A DNA stretch of 64,000 nt, taken from Sphingopyxis sp. MWB1. Its GTDB lineage: Bacteria > Pseudomonadota > Alphaproteobacteria > Sphingomonadales > Sphingomonadaceae. The stretch is taken from NCBI RefSeq assembly GCF_000763945.1, contig NZ_JQFJ01000002.1:1426001-1490000 (forward strand), given 5' to 3'. The notes beneath the pieces were generated by a model, which saw nothing but the letters and a program-made list of their open reading frames with translations, made no database searches and had not been told where the DNA came from. A program made the position numbers and the translations under genes. Positions 7,197 through 16,599 of the stretch are shown piece after piece (positions within the stretch are counted from its first letter, which is position 1; every line of letters starts with the position of its first letter).

Positions 7197-8702
7197 TTAC
7201 CGGCTGGCGTAGGTTACAATTTTCACCTTCTGCCCCGGCGACAGGCGGCTGTTGGCGCTCAGCCGGTTGAGCACCTGAAAGCGCTCGGCCTGATAATTGG
7301 AATAAGCCATGCGCTGCGACAGGCTTGCCACCGTATCTCCCGGCCGCACTGTCACCACATCAACCCGGCGCGGGCGGATCGCGGCGGCCTCGCTCGCGTT
7401 CAGCTTGCGGACGCTGTTGAACATCGAACTGAACACGCCCGCTTGCCCCGCCTTGGTAATGGTCACAAAGTGAAAGGCCTGGTTGCGCGAAAATTCATAG
7501 GCAAAGACGGTGACATCGACTTGTCCCGACTGGCTGTTCGCGCGCGCGGTCGAATAATAGGCCGGAATGCCGTTTACCGTGGTGCGTTGCAGGCTCGACG
7601 GGCTGATCGCATTATTACCCGCAACGGCGCGGAAGACGGCGGAGACATAGGCATTCATATCGCCATTATAGGCGCCGGTGGAAAATTGCCCCTGCCCGCC
7701 ATTGCCGCTGATCGTCACGGCGGTGGTGCCATTTTGCATCCCGAAACCGCGCGGCACGGCGAAGGCGAGGCGCAGATCGGGGTGAAGGAAGCGATTCCCC
7801 TCGACCACGCCCTGCGCCGGATCGTCGCCGAAAAGCACACCGTCGATCGAGCTGAGGAAGGTGTCGGCGTTACGCACCCCGCCGGTTCCGGCGCGCGCGG
7901 CGAGCGACTGGGCGTTGCGCACGCGCGAGGCGGGATCGGGGTGGGTGCTCGCCCATTCGGGTAGCGAGCGCGCATCGCCACCCGCCAGCCGCGCGTCGAG
8001 CGTCGTCTGATTGGCGAGGCTGGCAAGCATCGTCGAAAGCGCCAGCGGATCATAACCCGCGCTGCGCAGATATTGGACGCCAAGCTGGTCGGCCTCCAAT
8101 TCCTGACTGCGCGAAAAGCCCAGCGTCGCAAGCTGTGCCACTTGCATCGCATTATTCTGGAGCAAACCGCCCAGCCCACCGAGCAGGCCGCCGCTGTCGC
8201 CGATCGCGCCGCCAATCACCGCGCCCAGCACGCCCAAAATCGTGTTACGCGTCGCGCGCGACTGGCGCTTCTTGCTGTGCTGCGCAGCGACATGGCCGAC
8301 TTCATGGCCCAAGACCCCCGCCAGCTCGGCCTCGTCATTCATCAGCGCCATCAACTGGCGGGTGACATAGACATAGCCACCGGGAATGGCGAAAGCATTG
8401 TTCACCGGCGAATTGAGCAAGGTGACGGTGAAGTCATTGCGGGCGTTGGACAGCCCCGATTGCAGGGCGATATTCTGCCCGACGCGGGTAACATAGGCCG
8501 CCTGCGACCCCGAATAGTTGCCGCCAAATTCCTGCATCAACTGCGGATGCGCCTCGGCGCCCTGGCGGCGTTCTTCCGCTGAAATGCTGTTCGTGGTCTT
8601 GACCGTCTGGGTGCGCGCATCGGCGGGGCTGTTGACGCCGCCCCCGGCCACGCATCCCGCCAAAATCACCGCGATTGCGGTCGTCATCGTCATACGCGCC
8701 AT
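7197..8702 (-). CDS. M48 family metalloprotease lipoprotein with C-terminal LysM
   Basis: A 501-residue exported zinc metalloprotease related to BepA/LoiP. The N-terminus MARMTMTTAIAVILAGC is a lipoprotein signal with the acylated Cys17. The HEVGH zinc motif is in a helix that follows DEAELAGVLG, and a third ligand motif ELEADQLGVQYL lies downstream. The C-terminal about 50 residues (VVTVRPGDTVASLSQRM onward) form a LysM peptidoglycan-binding domain. It probably sits on the periplasmic face of the outer membrane and trims or quality-controls outer-membrane proteins. The ATG at 8702 has a strong GGGAGG ribosome site; an upstream in-frame extension lacks the signal peptide. Confidence 0.92.
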   Translation of the reverse strand: MARMTMTTAIAVILAGCVAGGGVNSPADARTQTVKTTNSISAEERRQGAEAHPQLMQEFGGNYSGSQAAYVTRVGQNIALQSGLSNARNDFTVTLLNSPVNNAFAIPGGYVYVTRQLMALMNDEAELAGVLGHEVGHVAAQHSKKRQSRATRNTILGVLGAVIGGAIGDSGGLLGGLGGLLQNNAMQVAQLATLGFSRSQELEADQLGVQYLRSAGYDPLALSTMLASLANQTTLDARLAGGDARSLPEWASTHPDPASRVRNAQSLAARAGTGGVRNADTFLSSIDGVLFGDDPAQGVVEGNRFLHPDLRLAFAVPRGFGMQNGTTAVTISGNGGQGQFSTGAYNGDMNAYVSAVFRAVAGNNAISPSSLQRTTVNGIPAYYSTARANSQSGQVDVTVFAYEFSRNQAFHFVTITKAGQAGVFSSMFNSVRKLNASEAAAIRPRRVDVVTVRPGDTVASLSQRMAYSNYQAERFQVLNRLSANSRLSPGQKVKIVTYASR

Positions 8703-8870
8703 AAACCCACCTCCCTGTCCTGCTGCCATGCCTATGTTATCCCTGATTTTGTCGAGGGCAACCGCTCGCATCCGCAAACGGGGCCTTTTCATAAATCAGG
8801 GAACGCGGCGGGAAAGGATCGGGTTCCGCCCTGCCCGAAGGGTCCGCTTCACGGGGTCAGCCCCGATGGA

Positions 8871-9818
8871 TCAACGGCGCCCCATGGCGAGGAATTTTTC
8901 CTCGCGCGCCGAGAGCAGGCTGTCGCGCGGCTGGCCCGACAGGGCGTCGAGCTCCTCGGCCAGCGCATCGCCCAGCGATTGGATCGCCACTTCGGGCGCG
9001 CGGTGCGCGCCGCCCACCGGTTCGGGCACGATCCGGTCGATGATCTTCAGCGCCAACAGGTCGGGCGCCGTCATCTTCATCGCCGCCGCCGCATCCGCCG
9101 CCTTGTCCGACGTGCGCCACAGGATCGAGGCGCAGCCCTCGGGCGAGATCACCGAATAGACGGCATGTTCGAACATCAGCACGCGGTTTGCCGCCGCCAG
9201 CGCAATCGCGCCGCCCGATCCGCCTTCGCCGACCACCGCCGCGACCATCGGCACGCCCAGCGCCAGACATTGTTCGGTCGAGCGGGCAATGGCTTCGGCC
9301 TGCCCCCGCTCCTCGGCCTGAATGCCGGGAAAGGCGCCCGATGTATCGACGAGCGTGATGACCGGCAGGCCGAAACGGTCGGCAAGCTGCATCAGGCGAA
9401 TGGCTTTGCGATAGCCTTCGGGCTTTGCCATGCCGAAATTATGTTTCATGCGCGAGGGGATGTCGTCGCCCTTTTCATGGCCGATCACCATCACGCGCCG
9501 CCCGCGAAAGCGCGCAAAGCCACCCAATATGGCCTGATCGTCGGCGAAGTTGCGGTCACCCGCCAGCGGCATCCAGTCCTCGAACAGGCCCGCGACATAA
9601 TGTTTGAAATGCGGGCGGTCGGGGTGCCTCGCAACCTGCGTTTTCTGCCAGGGCGTCAGCTTCGAATAAATGTCGCGCAAAAGGCGCGAGCTTTTATCCT
9701 CCAGCCGCGCAATATCATTTTCGATATTGAGCGTCGGGTCATCGCCCATTTCACGCAGTTCGGAAATCTGCCGGTCAAGCGCGGCGACCTGTTTCTCAAA
9801 GTCCAAAAAGGCTGTCAT
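8871..9818 (-). CDS. accA: Acetyl-CoA carboxylase carboxyltransferase subunit alpha
   Basis: A 315-residue AccA of normal length. With AccD it transfers carboxyl from biotin to acetyl-CoA, giving malonyl-CoA for fatty acid synthesis in the cytoplasm. It has the N-terminal helical segment FLDFEKQVAALDRQISEL, the crotonase-like core with VDTSGAFPGIQAEERGQ, and GEGGSGGAIALAAANRV followed by YSVISPEGCASILW, all family hallmarks. It is preceded by xerD 11 bases upstream on the same strand. Confidence 0.97.
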   Translation of the reverse strand: MTAFLDFEKQVAALDRQISELREMGDDPTLNIENDIARLEDKSSRLLRDIYSKLTPWQKTQVARHPDRPHFKHYVAGLFEDWMPLAGDRNFADDQAILGGFARFRGRRVMVIGHEKGDDIPSRMKHNFGMAKPEGYRKAIRLMQLADRFGLPVITLVDTSGAFPGIQAEERGQAEAIARSTEQCLALGVPMVAAVVGEGGSGGAIALAAANRVLMFEHAVYSVISPEGCASILWRTSDKAADAAAAMKMTAPDLLALKIIDRIVPEPVGGAHRAPEVAIQSLGDALAEELDALSGQPRDSLLSAREEKFLAMGRR

Positions 9819-9829
9819 AGCGCGCTTCG

Positions 9830-10753
9830 CTAGGCCGAAGGCGCGTCGTCGTCAACGTTTCGCATGTCGGTCCGCATTCGCGCGAGCGGGTGGCGGTGGT
9901 TGACCAGTTCGACGAGGCGGCGGCTGTCGACATGGGTATAAATCTCGGTCGTCGCAATATCGGCATGGCCCAGCATCATCTGCAAGGCGCGCAAATCGGC
10001 GCCGCCCTCCAGCAAATGGGTGGCAAAGGCGTGGCGCAGCACATGGGGGCTGATCGACGCCGGATCGATCCCGGCGCGCGCCGCCAGTTCGCGCACCATC
10101 TGATAGAGGCGCACCCGCGACAAATGCCGCTTTCCCGACGGGAACAGCCAAGACGTGCCATCGGGCAAAAAACCTGTCCAGCGGTCCAGCGCCGCGCGCG
10201 CGCGCGCCGACAGCGGCGCCAGCCTTTCCTTGTCGCCCTTTCCCCGGATGATCAGAAATTCGCGCTGTCCCGCCAGCGCGCGGCGCGGCAAGGACACCAA
10301 TTCGCTCGCGCGCAGCCCCGATCCGTAAAGCAGTTCGAGCAGCAACAGCATCCGCACCGCGCGCGCGGGTGGATGCGTGCCCCCGGCCTCCGCGCTCGCC
10401 TGTTCGAACAAGCGGTCGACATGCGCATGGCTCAAAATGCGTGGCAACGGGCGGCGCGTCGCGGGCCGCGCAAGATCGAGCGCCGGATTGTCCGCCCGCT
10501 CGCCTTCATCGAGCAAAAAGGCGAAAAACTGCCGCAGCGCCGATAATTTGCGCGCCGCGCTGCTCGCCGACACATCGGCATAGCCTGCCATCAGCGCGCG
10601 TAGCGCGGCGAGATCGGCCCCGGCCAGCGCGCCCTTGGCGCGCCCGGACGCTTGCTCCAGATCGCGGCGATAGGCGAGCAACGTGTTGCGCGATGCCCCG
10701 CGCTCGGCCGCCATCATTTCCAGAAACCGCTCGATCAGCGCGGCGTCAGACAC
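9830..10753 (-). CDS. xerD: Tyrosine recombinase XerD
   Basis: A 307-residue XerD. With XerC it resolves chromosome dimers at dif near the septum. The SAM-like N-terminal domain (1-95) is followed by the catalytic domain with Arg148 (GSGLRASE), Lys172 (GKGDKER), His237 and Arg240 (SPHVLRHAF), His263 (LGHADI) and nucleophile Tyr272 (IYTHVD). The GTG start at 10753 overlaps the stop of the upstream gene by 8 bases, so the two are coupled. It is a housekeeping recombinase and not related to the element at the left edge. Confidence 0.93.
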   Translation of the reverse strand: MSDAALIERFLEMMAAERGASRNTLLAYRRDLEQASGRAKGALAGADLAALRALMAGYADVSASSAARKLSALRQFFAFLLDEGERADNPALDLARPATRRPLPRILSHAHVDRLFEQASAEAGGTHPPARAVRMLLLLELLYGSGLRASELVSLPRRALAGQREFLIIRGKGDKERLAPLSARARAALDRWTGFLPDGTSWLFPSGKRHLSRVRLYQMVRELAARAGIDPASISPHVLRHAFATHLLEGGADLRALQMMLGHADIATTEIYTHVDSRRLVELVNHRHPLARMRTDMRNVDDDAPSA

Positions 10754-12614
10754 GCACCAATGCTTCGGCGGCGATCATCCGCGCTTCCGCCTCCAGCCCG
10801 ACCGCGCGCAGCGAGCGAACGATATGATAGAGGTGATAGGGCGGCATATCGGCCCATTCGCCCTGCATCCCCGTCGCGGCGAGCAGCGCGACCATCCCCG
10901 GCTCGCGCCGCCGTGCCGCCTCTACAATGGCGCGGGTCCAGCGCGATTGCTTGCCCAGCGGAACGTTCAGATCCTCGGCCGCCGACGCGATTTCGCTCTG
11001 CTCCATCCGCCCAAGCCCGGCAAGGCCCGCGAGGAAAAATTGCGAACGCAATTCGCCCGCGCTGTCGTCATTGCCGGCAAAGGCAGAGACATCGCCGGCG
11101 TCCATGGCCTGCCCCTGGGGAAGCCCCACGGCGAGTACGCCCCATGCGCGCGTGCCGCGGTCGACGCGCGACGCCCAGGCGGCGGCATTGCGGTCGAATC
11201 CGCCCGCCATCATCGACCCCATCAGCTGCCACGGATCGTCATTCACCTCGGTCGAGGGGGGCAATCCTGCGGCGGCGCGCGCGGTGCCGACCATCGCGGC
11301 ATAGCGCTCAATCGCATTGGCGCCGCCGTCCCACAGCGCGGCCATGGCGACATAGCGGTCCGCGCCGCTGGGCGCGCGAAAGGCGCGGCGCAGCGCCTCG
11401 GTACGCGCGACCAGTTCGGCATCGGGTTCGGCCTCGCTCGCCGCGGCGCTGAGCAGCGAGACGAAGGCCTCGTTCGACAAAACGCCCCGCGCCGCCGCTT
11501 CGGGAGCGGCCGCCACGCGCTCAGCCATGTCAGCCATGGGCGCCAGCACGGTCCAGCCGCGCATATAAAAGGGCGCCTTGGCGCGCAATTCGGCCGGAAT
11601 CTCGATGGCCGTCGCGGTGGCGAGGCCAAAACGCCATGGGGTCAGGCGGTCGACATCGGTCCACTCGATCGTCGTCGCACGTCGCGCTTCACCCGTCGCG
11701 CCCAGCACCCGCTCGGCCAGCAAAATATCGAAATTGTCGACCTTTCGACTCGACCGCACCCGGCTGATCGACCATCCGGCCGGTCCTGCTTCGCCCGACA
11801 TGCCCGAACACATGCCCGATGCCAGGCGCCATGTCTGCTGATCGCCATGGTCCATCCCGGCGCGCACATAGGGGCACAGGCCCGCCGGGTCGGCATTGGC
11901 GAGATAGGTTTGCTGCGCGACGCTCACCAGCTTCTGGCTCGCCCGGTCGAAATCGACCGACTGGACGATCCGCCGCGCCGCGGTCGATTCGCCAAGGCGC
12001 AGCAGCAAGGCCGCGCGTTCGGCGGCCAGATCGGCGCCATTGATCGTTTCCGGCGTATCGATCGACGAGGCGAGCGCGCGGCGCAGCAGAATCTGCGCCC
12101 AGCGCGACGCGAGCGGCCCCTTCGTCTCGCGCATCAGCGTTGCGGCATATTGGCCGCGTGTCCCAAAGGCGTCGGGCGCCATCCCGCCGGTCGCCGGGGT
12201 CAGCGGGCCGATGCGGTCCAGCGAGCGGCGCGCGCCGGGGGGCAGGTCATATTTGAGTTCACCCGGCTCGACGCGGCCATCCTCGTCCGCGTCGGTCTCT
12301 TCGGTGCTGCTGCCCGACGCACCCGATTGCGGGCGCGTGGCGGGGCGGGACGGGCGTGCGGTCGAGCCAGCCTGACTGGCCCCCGACGAAGGGGTGGAGG
12401 AGCTATTGCCCGATTCGCCCGTGGTCCCCGTTCCGCCCGGCGTTGCGGGACGCGGGGTTGGGCTCGGCGCGGGCGCGGGGCTTGGCGTTTCGGCGGGCGG
12501 GGGGCCAAAGCCTTCGGGCAAGAGCGATTCCTGCGCCAGCACGGGCAGGACCAGCGCCGCGGCGAGCGCGGTGCCCGACAGTCCAAGCGAAAGAGACAGG
12601 ATTTTGCGGTTCAT
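10746..12614 (-). CDS. Exported hypothetical protein with Pro/Ser-rich linker
   Basis: A 622-residue protein I do not recognise by name. A signal peptide (about 1-28, LSLGLSGTALAAALVLPVLA-like) is followed by a Pro/Ser/Thr/Gly-rich low-complexity region (about 35-105), a DADEDGRVEPGEL segment resembling an EF-hand loop, and a long Ala-rich helical region resembling TPR-like solenoids. It would reside in the periplasm. The ATG at 12614 overlaps the stop of the small membrane protein gene (TGATG), and its 3' end overlaps xerD, so all three form an operon. The link with XerD is by position only. Confidence 0.75.
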   Translation of the reverse strand: MNRKILSLSLGLSGTALAAALVLPVLAQESLLPEGFGPPPAETPSPAPAPSPTPRPATPGGTGTTGESGNSSSTPSSGASQAGSTARPSRPATRPQSGASGSSTEETDADEDGRVEPGELKYDLPPGARRSLDRIGPLTPATGGMAPDAFGTRGQYAATLMRETKGPLASRWAQILLRRALASSIDTPETINGADLAAERAALLLRLGESTAARRIVQSVDFDRASQKLVSVAQQTYLANADPAGLCPYVRAGMDHGDQQTWRLASGMCSGMSGEAGPAGWSISRVRSSRKVDNFDILLAERVLGATGEARRATTIEWTDVDRLTPWRFGLATATAIEIPAELRAKAPFYMRGWTVLAPMADMAERVAAAPEAAARGVLSNEAFVSLLSAAASEAEPDAELVARTEALRRAFRAPSGADRYVAMAALWDGGANAIERYAAMVGTARAAAGLPPSTEVNDDPWQLMGSMMAGGFDRNAAAWASRVDRGTRAWGVLAVGLPQGQAMDAGDVSAFAGNDDSAGELRSQFFLAGLAGLGRMEQSEIASAAEDLNVPLGKQSRWTRAIVEAARRREPGMVALLAATGMQGEWADMPPYHLYHIVRSLRAVGLEAEARMIAAEALVRV

Positions 12615-12799
12615 CACATTGCGCTTTCGGCGATCTTGTCGGTCACGTCCACCTCAATCATCCGCGGTTCGACGGGGCGCCCCAGAAAATAGAGCAGCGC
12701 CCAAAAGGCCAGAAGGATCAGCACCAGAAGCAGCAGACGCGCCGTCCAGCGCCCTTTTCCCCCTCTGTAATTTCCGCGCAATATCCGATGCCTGTCCAT
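12614..12799 (-). CDS. Small single-pass membrane protein
   Basis: A 61-residue protein: a basic N-terminus (MDRHRILRGNYRGGKGR), one hydrophobic helix ARLLLLVLILLAFWALLYF at about 19-37, and a short polar tail after GRPVEP. It is probably an inner membrane protein with its N-terminus inside. The ATG at 12799 is chosen because the upstream extension of the frame overlaps the divergent aroK. It is the first gene of an apparent operon with the 622-residue exported protein and xerD. Function unknown. Confidence 0.7.
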   Translation of the reverse strand: MDRHRILRGNYRGGKGRWTARLLLLVLILLAFWALLYFLGRPVEPRMIEVDVTDKIAESAM

Positions 12800-12866
12800 T
12801 CGTCCCCGGCTGTGTTGCAGCAAAAATATTGTTCCAAGCGCTTCGCGCGGTATAGCCGCGCCCACC

Positions 12867-13430
12867 ATGAGGCGAAACCCGAAAAGCCGCACCTATGCGA
12901 TACCGCCCGCGATCCGTTCGCGGTCGATCGTGCTTGTCGGCCTGATGGGATCAGGCAAATCGACGATTGGCCGCCGTCTGGCAACCCGGCTGCACATGCG
13001 TTTTGCCGATGCCGATGACGAGATTGAAGGCGCGGCGGGCATGACCATTGCCGACATGTTCGCGCGTTTCGGCGAATCCTATTTTCGCGATGGCGAACGC
13101 CGGGTGATCAGTCGGCTACTCGACGGTCCGCCCCTCGTGCTCGCGACCGGCGGTGGCGCCTTCATGAACGACGAAACCCGCGCGCTGATTCAGGAAAAAT
13201 CGCTGTCGATCTGGCTCGATGCCGATATTCCTACACTTGTCGAGCGGGTCGAACGGCGCAGCCACCGCCCGCTGCTCAAGGACCGCGATGCGGGCGAAGT
13301 GCTGCGCGAGCTCGCCGCGGTCCGCAATCCCATCTATGCCGAGGCGCATCTGCGCGTCAGTTCGGCCAGCACGCCGCACGAACATACGGTGCGCGCGATT
13401 TTGGAGGCATTGTCCACATGGAAAAACTGA
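12867..13430 (+). CDS. aroK: Shikimate kinase
   Basis: A 187-residue shikimate kinase: ATP plus shikimate to shikimate 3-phosphate in chorismate synthesis. Walker A GLMGSGKST is at residues 25-33, the shikimate-binding DADDEIE follows, GGGAF marks the middle, and the lid carries RSHRPLLK. Length is normal apart from about 20 extra N-terminal residues. It overlaps aroB by 13 bases and the two are certainly one operon for aromatic amino acid synthesis. Confidence 0.96.
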   Translation: MRRNPKSRTYAIPPAIRSRSIVLVGLMGSGKSTIGRRLATRLHMRFADADDEIEGAAGMTIADMFARFGESYFRDGERRVISRLLDGPPLVLATGGGAFMNDETRALIQEKSLSIWLDADIPTLVERVERRSHRPLLKDRDAGEVLRELAAVRNPIYAEAHLRVSSASTPHEHTVRAILEALSTWKN

Positions 13431-14521
13431 CGGTCGATCTGGGCGCGCGCAGCTATCCCATCCTGATCGGCGACGGCTTGCTGGGCGATGTCGCTGCGCA
13501 GGTCGCGCCGCTGCTGCGCCGTCCGCGCACGATGATCGTCACCGACGCGCATGTCGCGCCCCTTTATCTGCCCCGCATCGAAGCCTCGCTTGAAGCTGCG
13601 GGCATCAAGAGCTCCTCGCTGATCCTCGATCCCGGCGAGGGAAGCAAAAGCTGGGGGGGGCTGGCGCACGTCACCGAATGGCTGATCAGCGAAGGCGTCG
13701 AGCGCAGCGACCATGTGCTCGCGCTCGGCGGCGGCGTGATCGGCGATCTCGTCGGTTTCGCCTGCCATATCGTCAAGCGCGGCTGCGCCTTCATCCAGCT
13801 TCCCACGACCCTGCTCGCGCAGGTCGACAGCAGCGTCGGCGGCAAGACCGCGATCAATGTCGCGGCGGGCAAGAATCTGATCGGCGCCTTTCACCAGCCC
13901 GCGCTTGTCCTGATCGACCCTGAAACGCTCGGCACCCTGCCCCCCCGCGAGCTTGCGGCGGGCTATGCCGAAGTCGTCAAATATGGGCTGATCGATGACG
14001 CCGCCTTCTTCGCCTGGTGCGAGGAAAACGGCGCCGCGCTGCTCGCGGGCGACAGCGCCGCGCGGCACAGGGCGATTGCCCACAGCGTCGCTGCCAAGGC
14101 GCGGATCGTGGCCGCCGACGAGCGCGAAACGCAGGATGTGCGCGCACTGCTCAACCTCGGCCACAGCTTTGGCCATGCGCTGGAGGCGGAGACGGGCTAT
14201 TCGGACAAGCTGCTCCACGGCGAAGCGGTCGCGGCGGGCATGGTGCTCGCCCATTATTTCTCCGCCGCGCAGGGCCTGTGCAGCGAAGCCGACGCCCAAA
14301 GGGTCCGCGACCATCTCGCCGCCGTCGGCCTGCCGCACAGCCTCAAGAGCGCGCGCATCACCGCCTCGGGCGAGGCACTCGTCGCGCATATGGCGCATGA
14401 CAAGAAAGTGCGCGGCGGCAAATTGCCGCTGATCCTCACCCACGGCATCGGCCAAAGCTTCGTCACCGAAGATTATGGCCTGGGCGCCGTCGCCGCCTTC
14501 CTCGACACCCCCCCGGCCTGA
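13418..14521 (+). CDS. aroB: 3-dehydroquinate synthase
   Basis: A 367-residue AroB that cyclises DAHP to 3-dehydroquinate with NAD+ and a divalent metal. Signatures include LALGGGVIGDLVGFA, the phosphate/NAD loop QLPTTLLAQVDSSVGGKTAIN, and the metal-binding residues in GYAEVVKYGLI (Glu) plus LNLGHSFGHALE and LLHGEAVAAGM (His). It follows aroK with overlapping frames, a common order. A GC-rich hairpin (14533-14552) without a T run lies 11 bases after its stop. Confidence 0.97.
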   Translation: MEKLTVDLGARSYPILIGDGLLGDVAAQVAPLLRRPRTMIVTDAHVAPLYLPRIEASLEAAGIKSSSLILDPGEGSKSWGGLAHVTEWLISEGVERSDHVLALGGGVIGDLVGFACHIVKRGCAFIQLPTTLLAQVDSSVGGKTAINVAAGKNLIGAFHQPALVLIDPETLGTLPPRELAAGYAEVVKYGLIDDAAFFAWCEENGAALLAGDSAARHRAIAHSVAAKARIVAADERETQDVRALLNLGHSFGHALEAETGYSDKLLHGEAVAAGMVLAHYFSAAQGLCSEADAQRVRDHLAAVGLPHSLKSARITASGEALVAHMAHDKKVRGGKLPLILTHGIGQSFVTEDYGLGAVAAFLDTPPA

Positions 14522-14621
14522 CCCCCAAGGGTCCCTCCGGCACCCGGGAGGGGCAGCGAGACTTGCAAGCCCGCTCGCCAGTCACAGCACGGTGGACCAA
14601 AGCGACCCGCCCCCGTCCCCG

Positions 14622-14647
14622 CTCGTGTCGAGCGATGTCTAGACGCG
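14622..14647. repeat. Single, decayed copy of the GTGTCGAG intergenic repeat
   Basis: CTCGTGTCGAGCGATGTC followed by TAGACGCG matches the repeat at 7076 and 22569 with a few changes. It lies in the 179-base gap between the convergent aroB and kefB-like genes. Nothing else was recognised in that gap. Confidence 0.7.
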
Positions 14648-14700
14648 CCTCGCCAAAGAACAGCCCTGTCCAAAAAGGGGGCGCACCCTGCCCTCGAACG

Positions 14701-16599
14701 TCAGGCCTTCGGGTCGGCCGCCTGCATCGCTTCCTCATCGCGTATGGCCGCTTTGGCCATCTGGCGCCGCTCGCGCAGCCCTTCGAGCACGCTCGCCGCC
14801 TCGCGCCCGCCGCCGGGCATGAAACGATGATCCTTGCCCGCTCCCATATCGCCTTCTTCCATCTGGGCGGCGAGCCGTGTTTCGTCGAGCTGGCGCAGCG
14901 CCGCCTCGACATCCTCGCGCTCGCGCGGATCGACATCAAGCGCCTCCAGCGCCAGCCGCCCCATCAGGATCGAACTTTCGAACACTTCGCGCACGCTTCC
15001 GGCAATTCCCGCCCCGTCGATCGCCATCAACTGCCGTCTGTCGAACACGCGTACCAAAATTTTCGCCTGAGGGAAGGCGTGGACAATGGGGCGCAACGCC
15101 TCGACATCGAGCGAAGGATCGTCGATGCAATAGATGATCAACCGCGCGTCATCGGCGCCCGCCCGGCGCAGCAGGTCGAGCCGCAGCCCGTCGCCATAAT
15201 AGACTTTGGTGTCGAATTGTCCCGATTGTTCGATCTGGCTCGGCTTCTTGTCGATCAGCGTCACCGAACAATCGACGGCATGCAGCATCTGCGCGACCGT
15301 CTGCCCAAAACGGCCATAGCCAATTACCAGCGCCGATCCCTGGGGCGCTGTGTCGGGATCGTCGAGATCCTCCGCATCGCGGTCGCGCGCAAATTCGAAA
15401 TTGCGCGCGAACAGCATCAGGAAAGGGGTGGAGACCATCGACAGGGTCACGACCGCGCTGAACAGGCTGGCCGCCTCGGCGTCGATCAGCATCGCCTGTT
15501 CGGCCTGGGTGAAAAGCAGAAATCCGAACTCGCCCCCCTGGCTCAACAGCAACCCCAGCCCCAGCGCGGTTTTCCACGACCGCGAAAACCACCATGCGAG
15601 CAGGGTGAGAACCGCGAACTTGACCGCCACCAACGCCGCCGCCAGCCCGATCACGCGCAGCGGTTCGGCAAGCACGACATTGATGTCGAGGACCATGCCG
15701 ACCGCGAGGAAGAACAGGCCGAGAAGGATAAGGCGGAAGGGTTCTACATCGGCCTCAATCTCGTGGCGATAGGGCGAATCGGCAAGCATCACGCCGGCCA
15801 CAAAGGCGCCGAGCGCGGTCGACAGATGAAGGCTGTGCATCAGCGCTGCGCTCGCCAGCACCGCAAGCAGGCCGACAACCACGAACAATTCGCGTTCGCC
15901 ATAACGGCCAATCAGGCGGAGCAACGGGTTCAGGATGAACCGCCCCGCGAGCACCAGCCCGATGATCGCCCCCACCGTATACAGCGCCAGCATCCCGCCC
16001 GGCGGGGCATTGGGGTCCGCGGGCGCGCGCGACAGGGCAGCGACGATGGTGATCATCGGCACAATCGCCAGATCCTGAAACAACAGGATCGAAAAGGCAC
16101 GCTCGCCAAAGGGCGAATTGATTCGACCCGAGCTTTTCAGCCCCGGCAATATCTGTGCGGTTGAGGACAGGGCAAGCGGTAGCCCGAGGGCAATGGCGGC
16201 GGCCAAGGTGAAGCCCTGAAACCAAAGCAGCAAAGCCGACAGGATCAGCCCCGTCACCACCACCTGCGTCATCCCCAGGCCAAAAATGGCACGGCGCAAT
16301 TGCCACAAGCGTCGGGGGTGAAGCTCCAACCCGACGAGGAACAGCAGAAAGGCAATGCCCAGTTCGGCAATCGCGAGTTTTGATTCCGCGCCGCCGACCA
16401 GCGCCAGCCCGTGCGGACCGACGAGCGCCCCGGCGATCAGATACCCCAGCACCGCGCCCAGCCCCAGGCGGCGGAACAGCAGGACAAAGAAAGTGGCGAC
16501 CCCCAACAGGATCGCGCCTTCGAACAACAGCGTGTTCGTCGCTGCTTCGCCTGCGCTTTCCGCGCCTGCCGCCGCCGCGGCGATCAGTGGGGCCATCAT
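14701..16599 (-). CDS. Kef-type cation:proton antiporter (CPA2) with TrkA-N domain
   Basis: A 632-residue CPA2 antiporter. About 12 hydrophobic helices fill residues 20-395, including the family segment LGIAFLLFLVGLELHPRRL and LALSSTAQILPGLKSSG. A cytoplasmic TrkA-N domain starts with VIGYGRFGQ near residue 418 and would bind nucleotide or glutathione-type ligands. It likely exports K+ in exchange for H+, protecting against electrophiles or alkaline stress. It is the last gene of radA-cvpA-scaffold-kefB and overlaps the scaffold gene by 4 bases (ATGA). KefB versus KefC cannot be told apart from sequence reading alone. Confidence 0.9.
   Translation of the reverse strand: MMAPLIAAAAAGAESAGEAATNTLLFEGAILLGVATFFVLLFRRLGLGAVLGYLIAGALVGPHGLALVGGAESKLAIAELGIAFLLFLVGLELHPRRLWQLRRAIFGLGMTQVVVTGLILSALLLWFQGFTLAAAIALGLPLALSSTAQILPGLKSSGRINSPFGERAFSILLFQDLAIVPMITIVAALSRAPADPNAPPGGMLALYTVGAIIGLVLAGRFILNPLLRLIGRYGERELFVVVGLLAVLASAALMHSLHLSTALGAFVAGVMLADSPYRHEIEADVEPFRLILLGLFFLAVGMVLDINVVLAEPLRVIGLAAALVAVKFAVLTLLAWWFSRSWKTALGLGLLLSQGGEFGFLLFTQAEQAMLIDAEAASLFSAVVTLSMVSTPFLMLFARNFEFARDRDAEDLDDPDTAPQGSALVIGYGRFGQTVAQMLHAVDCSVTLIDKKPSQIEQSGQFDTKVYYGDGLRLDLLRRAGADDARLIIYCIDDPSLDVEALRPIVHAFPQAKILVRVFDRRQLMAIDGAGIAGSVREVFESSILMGRLALEALDVDPREREDVEAALRQLDETRLAAQMEEGDMGAGKDHRFMPGGGREAASVLEGLRERRQMAKAAIRDEEAMQAADPKA

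Noticed and set aside
10683..12692. A 669-codon open frame opposite the exported hypothetical and xerD genes
   Set aside because: Arg/Gly-rich shadow translation with no family features; the opposite strand has a signal peptide and overlapping operon starts.
14563..16164. A long open frame on the plus strand opposite the Kef-type antiporter
   Set aside because: His/Gln/Arg-rich shadow of a membrane protein gene; the minus-strand frame encodes clear transmembrane helices and a TrkA-N domain.
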